From UMGS1613 sp045636225 (GTDB lineage: Bacteria; Bacillota_I; Bacilli_A; RF39; UBA660), in contig JAZTXB010000106.1 of the NCBI GenBank assembly GCA_045636225.1, positions 1 through 7,817 of the forward strand: a DNA stretch of 7,817 bases, in the 5' to 3' direction. Made by a program: the position numbers and the translations under genes. Under the pieces are notes generated by a model. It was not told where the DNA came from. It made no database searches and was given only the letters and a program-made list of their open reading frames with translations. Below are positions 5,657-7,817 of the stretch, in pieces. Every line of letters starts with the position of its first letter. The stretch's first letter is position 1.

Positions 5657-6829
5657 ATGAATAATAAGGGATTTACATTAGTAGAATTGCTTGCAGTAAT
5701 AATAATACTATCAATTCTTGTGGTACTTGCTGGGACTTCTGTTGGAAGTGTTGTAAAGGATTCAAAAAATGATTTATATCAAGCACAAATCTCTAGTATA
5801 AAAGAAGCTGCTAGGGCCTGGTATGTAGATAACACTAATTATTTTTTTGATTACTATGATTGTGGTTATATAACTCTTAAAGATTTAAAAGAATATGGAC
5901 TTATAGATTCTGAAATAAATAATCCAAAAACAGAAAAAAATTTTTCAAATAACATTAAAATAAAAATATCATTAAATAATTCGAAATATTATGAGACCTC
6001 AAAGATAAATTATGAAGTTAATCCAGATGATGTAGATAATTGCCCATATTTTTATAGAACAATCTGTACTTTATCAAATGATTCTATAAAAAAAGGATTT
6101 GAAGTAGGTGCTAAATACGAGTGTGAAGTAAAAACTGGAACAATGTATAATTTCTACGTTTTAAGTAGTAATGAGGATGAGTCGATAAATTTAATAATGG
6201 ATAGAAATATAAATAGTGATGGAACGCCAACAACGAAAAAAATATCTATGATTGAAGCTCCTGATAATGGAGGTATATATAATATAGTACCATGGGTATC
6301 ACAAGAGGATTACAATGATGATTCAAATTTTAGTGAACATGGTAATAATAATAAAGGACCAATTACGGCAATGAACTTTTTACATGAAGCGACAAAAGAT
6401 TGGGCCAATATACAAAATATTGTAATTAATTATTCAGAAACAGGTGATTATGGATACGGACGAATAGTAACAGAGGATAATATAACAAAGATAATACATA
6501 AAGATGGAGTTACAGTAACAGCTAACTATACAAATTTAAAAGCAAGAATGCCGTATAAAAGTGAAATAGCAAGTTCAAATGGAAGTAATGATTTTTTATA
6601 TGAATATTTAAATGAGTCTTATTGGTATGGTTCAGGAACACAGCCTGTAAATAATATAAACAATATTCTAGGTTATTGGAGCCTTTCTTCTGATTCTGTC
6701 TATTCTGATGTAGCATGGCGTGTGTACTCTGATGGCACTGTGATGAACAATTATGTTCTTAATAAATACTCTCATGGTGTTCGTCCTGTTATAACACTCC
6801 CCCAAACTGAACTTACAACAATTGAATAA
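5657..6829 (+). CDS. Type IV pilin-like protein 2 with C-terminal lectin-like domain
   Basis: The 390-residue paralogue of the preceding gene has the same class III signal (MNNKG, then FTLVELLAVI, Glu10 at mature position 5) and a hydrophobic helix to about residue 26. Shared landmarks are YITL (71-74), NPKT (89-92), RTICTL (134-139), YECEVKT (154-160), YNFYVLS (164-170), NLIMDRN (178-184), SDGTPT (187-192), YTNLKAR (291-297) and GVRPVITL (374-381). Cys69, Cys129, Cys137 and Cys156 match the four shared cysteines of paralogue 1; the extra pair of that protein is absent. An insertion around 197-232 and a 9-residue tail after GVRPVITL make it longer. The segment between GYWS (339-342) and GVRP differs strongly between the two. 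It is probably membrane-anchored and surface-exposed. The start at 5657 is fixed by the signal peptide; the ribosome binding site is weak. Confidence 0.88.
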   Translation: MNNKGFTLVELLAVIIILSILVVLAGTSVGSVVKDSKNDLYQAQISSIKEAARAWYVDNTNYFFDYYDCGYITLKDLKEYGLIDSEINNPKTEKNFSNNIKIKISLNNSKYYETSKINYEVNPDDVDNCPYFYRTICTLSNDSIKKGFEVGAKYECEVKTGTMYNFYVLSSNEDESINLIMDRNINSDGTPTTKKISMIEAPDNGGIYNIVPWVSQEDYNDDSNFSEHGNNNKGPITAMNFLHEATKDWANIQNIVINYSETGDYGYGRIVTEDNITKIIHKDGVTVTANYTNLKARMPYKSEIASSNGSNDFLYEYLNESYWYGSGTQPVNNINNILGYWSLSSDSVYSDVAWRVYSDGTVMNNYVLNKYSHGVRPVITLPQTELTTIE

Positions 6830-6861
6830 AGATTCAAAAATTTAACTTTGATTCTTTTTTT
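6828..6861 (+). terminator. Intrinsic terminator of pilin-like gene 2
   Basis: The arms 6828-6838 and 6847-6857 pair over 11 positions with a single T-T mismatch and an 8-base loop, followed by T residues to 6861. The hairpin begins within the stop codon of the pilin gene. Confidence 0.8.
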
Positions 6862-6877
6862 ATTAAAAAAATTATAG

Positions 6878-6883
6878 TATAAT
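6878..6883 (+). promoter_or_regulatory. -10 box for the methyltransferase-rimM unit
   Basis: TATAAT (6878-6883) lies 16 bases before the ATG at 6900. The -35 region at 17-base spacing is a run of T, a poor match, so promoter strength is uncertain. Transcription would start at or just before the AGGTGAT site (6889-6895), giving a very short leader. Confidence 0.5.
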
Positions 6884-6899
6884 TAAATAGGTGATATTA

Positions 6900-7625
6900 A
6901 TGGTTTATTCTTCTATTGATAATAAAAAAATTAAAAATATAAAAAAATTAAATAATAAAAAATATAGAGATGAATTTGATGAGTTTTTAATAGAGGGTGA
7001 ACATATTGTTTTAGAAGCTTATAAGAAGGGAATTCTTAAAGAATTAATATTAGAAGAAAATACTGATTTTAAATTAGATATTGAAACTAGTTATGTGACA
7101 AATAATGTTCTAAAATATATAAGTGAACTTACTAATCCTCAAAAAATAATGGGTATATGTAGTAAATTAAAAGAAAAAGAACTAGGTAATAAAATATTAA
7201 TATTAGATGGAGTACAAGACCCTGGTAATCTTGGGACAATTATTAGAAGCTCAGTTGCTTTTAATATAGATACTATAGTAGTTAGTAAAGATACGGTAGA
7301 TGTATATAATTCTAAAGTACTTAGAGCTACACAAGGTATGGTTTTTAATATAAATATTATAGAAAGAAATATAGAGATTTTAATTAAAAATTTAAAAGAG
7401 AATGGCTATAAAGTATATGGTACTAAGGTAAATGGTGGAAAAAGTTTAAAAAATGTTGAAAGATGCGAAAAATTTGCTATAATAATGGGTAATGAAGGAA
7501 ATGGGGTAAAGCTTAATATTCTTGATTTATGCAGTGAATATATTTATATTGATATGAATAATGCTTGTGAAAGTTTAAATGTAGGTGTTGCTACTAGTAT
7601 AATTTTATATGAATTAGATAAGTAG
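6900..7625 (+). CDS. TrmH/SpoU-family rRNA 2'-O-methyltransferase, RlmP/YsgA-like
   Basis: This 241-residue enzyme should transfer a methyl group from S-adenosylmethionine to a ribose 2'-OH of RNA. An N-terminal substrate-binding domain (about 1-85, with FLIEGEHIVLEA at 29-40) precedes the knotted SPOUT domain. Motif 1 is DGVQDPGNLGTIIRSS (103-118) with Asn110 and Arg116, motif 2 is IIMGNEGNGV (194-203), and motif 3 contains CESLNVGVATS (223-233). The proline usual in motif 3 (IPM) is Asp218 here. The general form resembles Bacillus YsgA, which methylates 23S rRNA, but the exact target base cannot be assigned. The ATG at 6900 is preferred over the GTG at 6891 because AGGTGAT (6889-6895) is then well placed. 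The rimM start follows 7 bases after its stop, giving a small RNA-modification and ribosome-maturation operon. Confidence 0.9.
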   Translation: MVYSSIDNKKIKNIKKLNNKKYRDEFDEFLIEGEHIVLEAYKKGILKELILEENTDFKLDIETSYVTNNVLKYISELTNPQKIMGICSKLKEKELGNKILILDGVQDPGNLGTIIRSSVAFNIDTIVVSKDTVDVYNSKVLRATQGMVFNINIIERNIEILIKNLKENGYKVYGTKVNGGKSLKNVERCEKFAIIMGNEGNGVKLNILDLCSEYIYIDMNNACESLNVGVATSIILYELDK

Positions 7626-7632
7626 GTGAAAT

Positions 7633-7817
7633 ATGAATTTAATATATATAGGTAAACTTGTTAATACTCACGGTTTAAAGGGTGAAGTAAAAATTATTAG
7701 TGATTTTAAATATAAAAAAGATGTGTTTAAAATAAATAATAAAATTTATATAAATAACTTAGAATATACAATAAATTCATATAGAGTACATAAAATGTAT
7801 GATATGATAACTCTTAA
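7633..7817 (+). CDS. rimM: Ribosome maturation factor RimM, N-terminal part (3'-truncated)
   Basis: Only the first 61 residues are inside the window; the reading frame is open to the edge. The start MNLIYIGKLVNTHGLKGEVK carries the RimM N-terminal signature (IGKxVNTHGLKGEVK). RimM binds ribosomal protein uS19 and assists 30S head maturation; the family has this N-terminal beta-barrel and a C-terminal PRC-barrel, which lies beyond the window. The ATG at 7633 has AGGTGAA a few bases upstream (7624-7630), overlapping the stop of the methyltransferase gene. It is probably co-transcribed with that gene. Confidence 0.9.
   Translation, partial: MNLIYIGKLVNTHGLKGEVKIISDFKYKKDVFKINNKIYINNLEYTINSYRVHKMYDMITL

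Noticed and set aside
6522..6716. Open frame on the - strand, 64 codons
   Set aside because: It is antisense to pilin-like gene 2 with no supporting signals.
4494..6829. A diversity-generating retroelement within the window
   Set aside because: No reverse transcriptase or template repeat is visible here. Only the lectin-like C-termini hint at it, so it is kept as a test in a finding and not annotated.
1..7817. Alternative genetic code with TGA as tryptophan
   Set aside because: The genes use TGG for tryptophan and contain no in-frame TGA; the absence of TGA stops among eight genes is too small a sample.

Overview
The window is a very AT-rich stretch (about one quarter G+C by eye). It has short intergenic gaps, AGGAGG- or AGGTGA-type ribosome binding sites, sigma-A-like promoters and U-tract terminators. 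All genes lie on the + strand. Seven of the eight stop codons seen are TAA and one is TAG; no TGA stop is used, but tryptophan is encoded by TGG and no recoding is needed. Together with Obg, RimM and a TrmH-family methyltransferase, this points to a low-GC Bacillota or Mollicutes-like bacterium, possibly an uncultured gut lineage. The exact taxon is an inference.

Layout. (1) Positions 1-1180: the 3' part of a protein-kinase-like gene, followed after 1 base by a Nudix hydrolase gene. (2) Positions 1170-1430: a strong promoter overlapping the end of the Nudix gene, then two consecutive copies of one structured RNA motif, each ending in its own intrinsic terminator. This looks like a tandem riboswitch or attenuator controlling the next two genes. 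(3) Positions 1431-3093: a GNAT acetyltransferase and a type I phosphodiesterase/alkaline-phosphatase-superfamily protein, spaced as an operon and closed by a terminator. (4) Positions 3136-4462: obg as a single-gene unit with its own promoter and terminator. (5) Positions 4441-6861: two tandem paralogous genes for type IV pilin-like proteins that share an N-terminal prepilin signal and a C-terminal domain ending GVRPVITL. Each has a promoter whose -35 box lies inside the preceding terminator hairpin. (6) Positions 6878-7817: a TrmH/SpoU-family RNA 2'-O-methyltransferase followed by the 5' part of rimM, apparently co-transcribed.

Functionally the window mixes ribosome assembly and RNA modification (obg, rlmP-like, rimM) with nucleotide or phosphoester hydrolysis (Nudix, phosphodiesterase), an acetyltransferase under apparent RNA control, and surface pilin-like proteins. 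The most unusual items are the tandem RNA elements at 1204-1413 and the pilin pair with divergent C-terminal segments. No mobile element, CRISPR array, tRNA or rRNA is visible.
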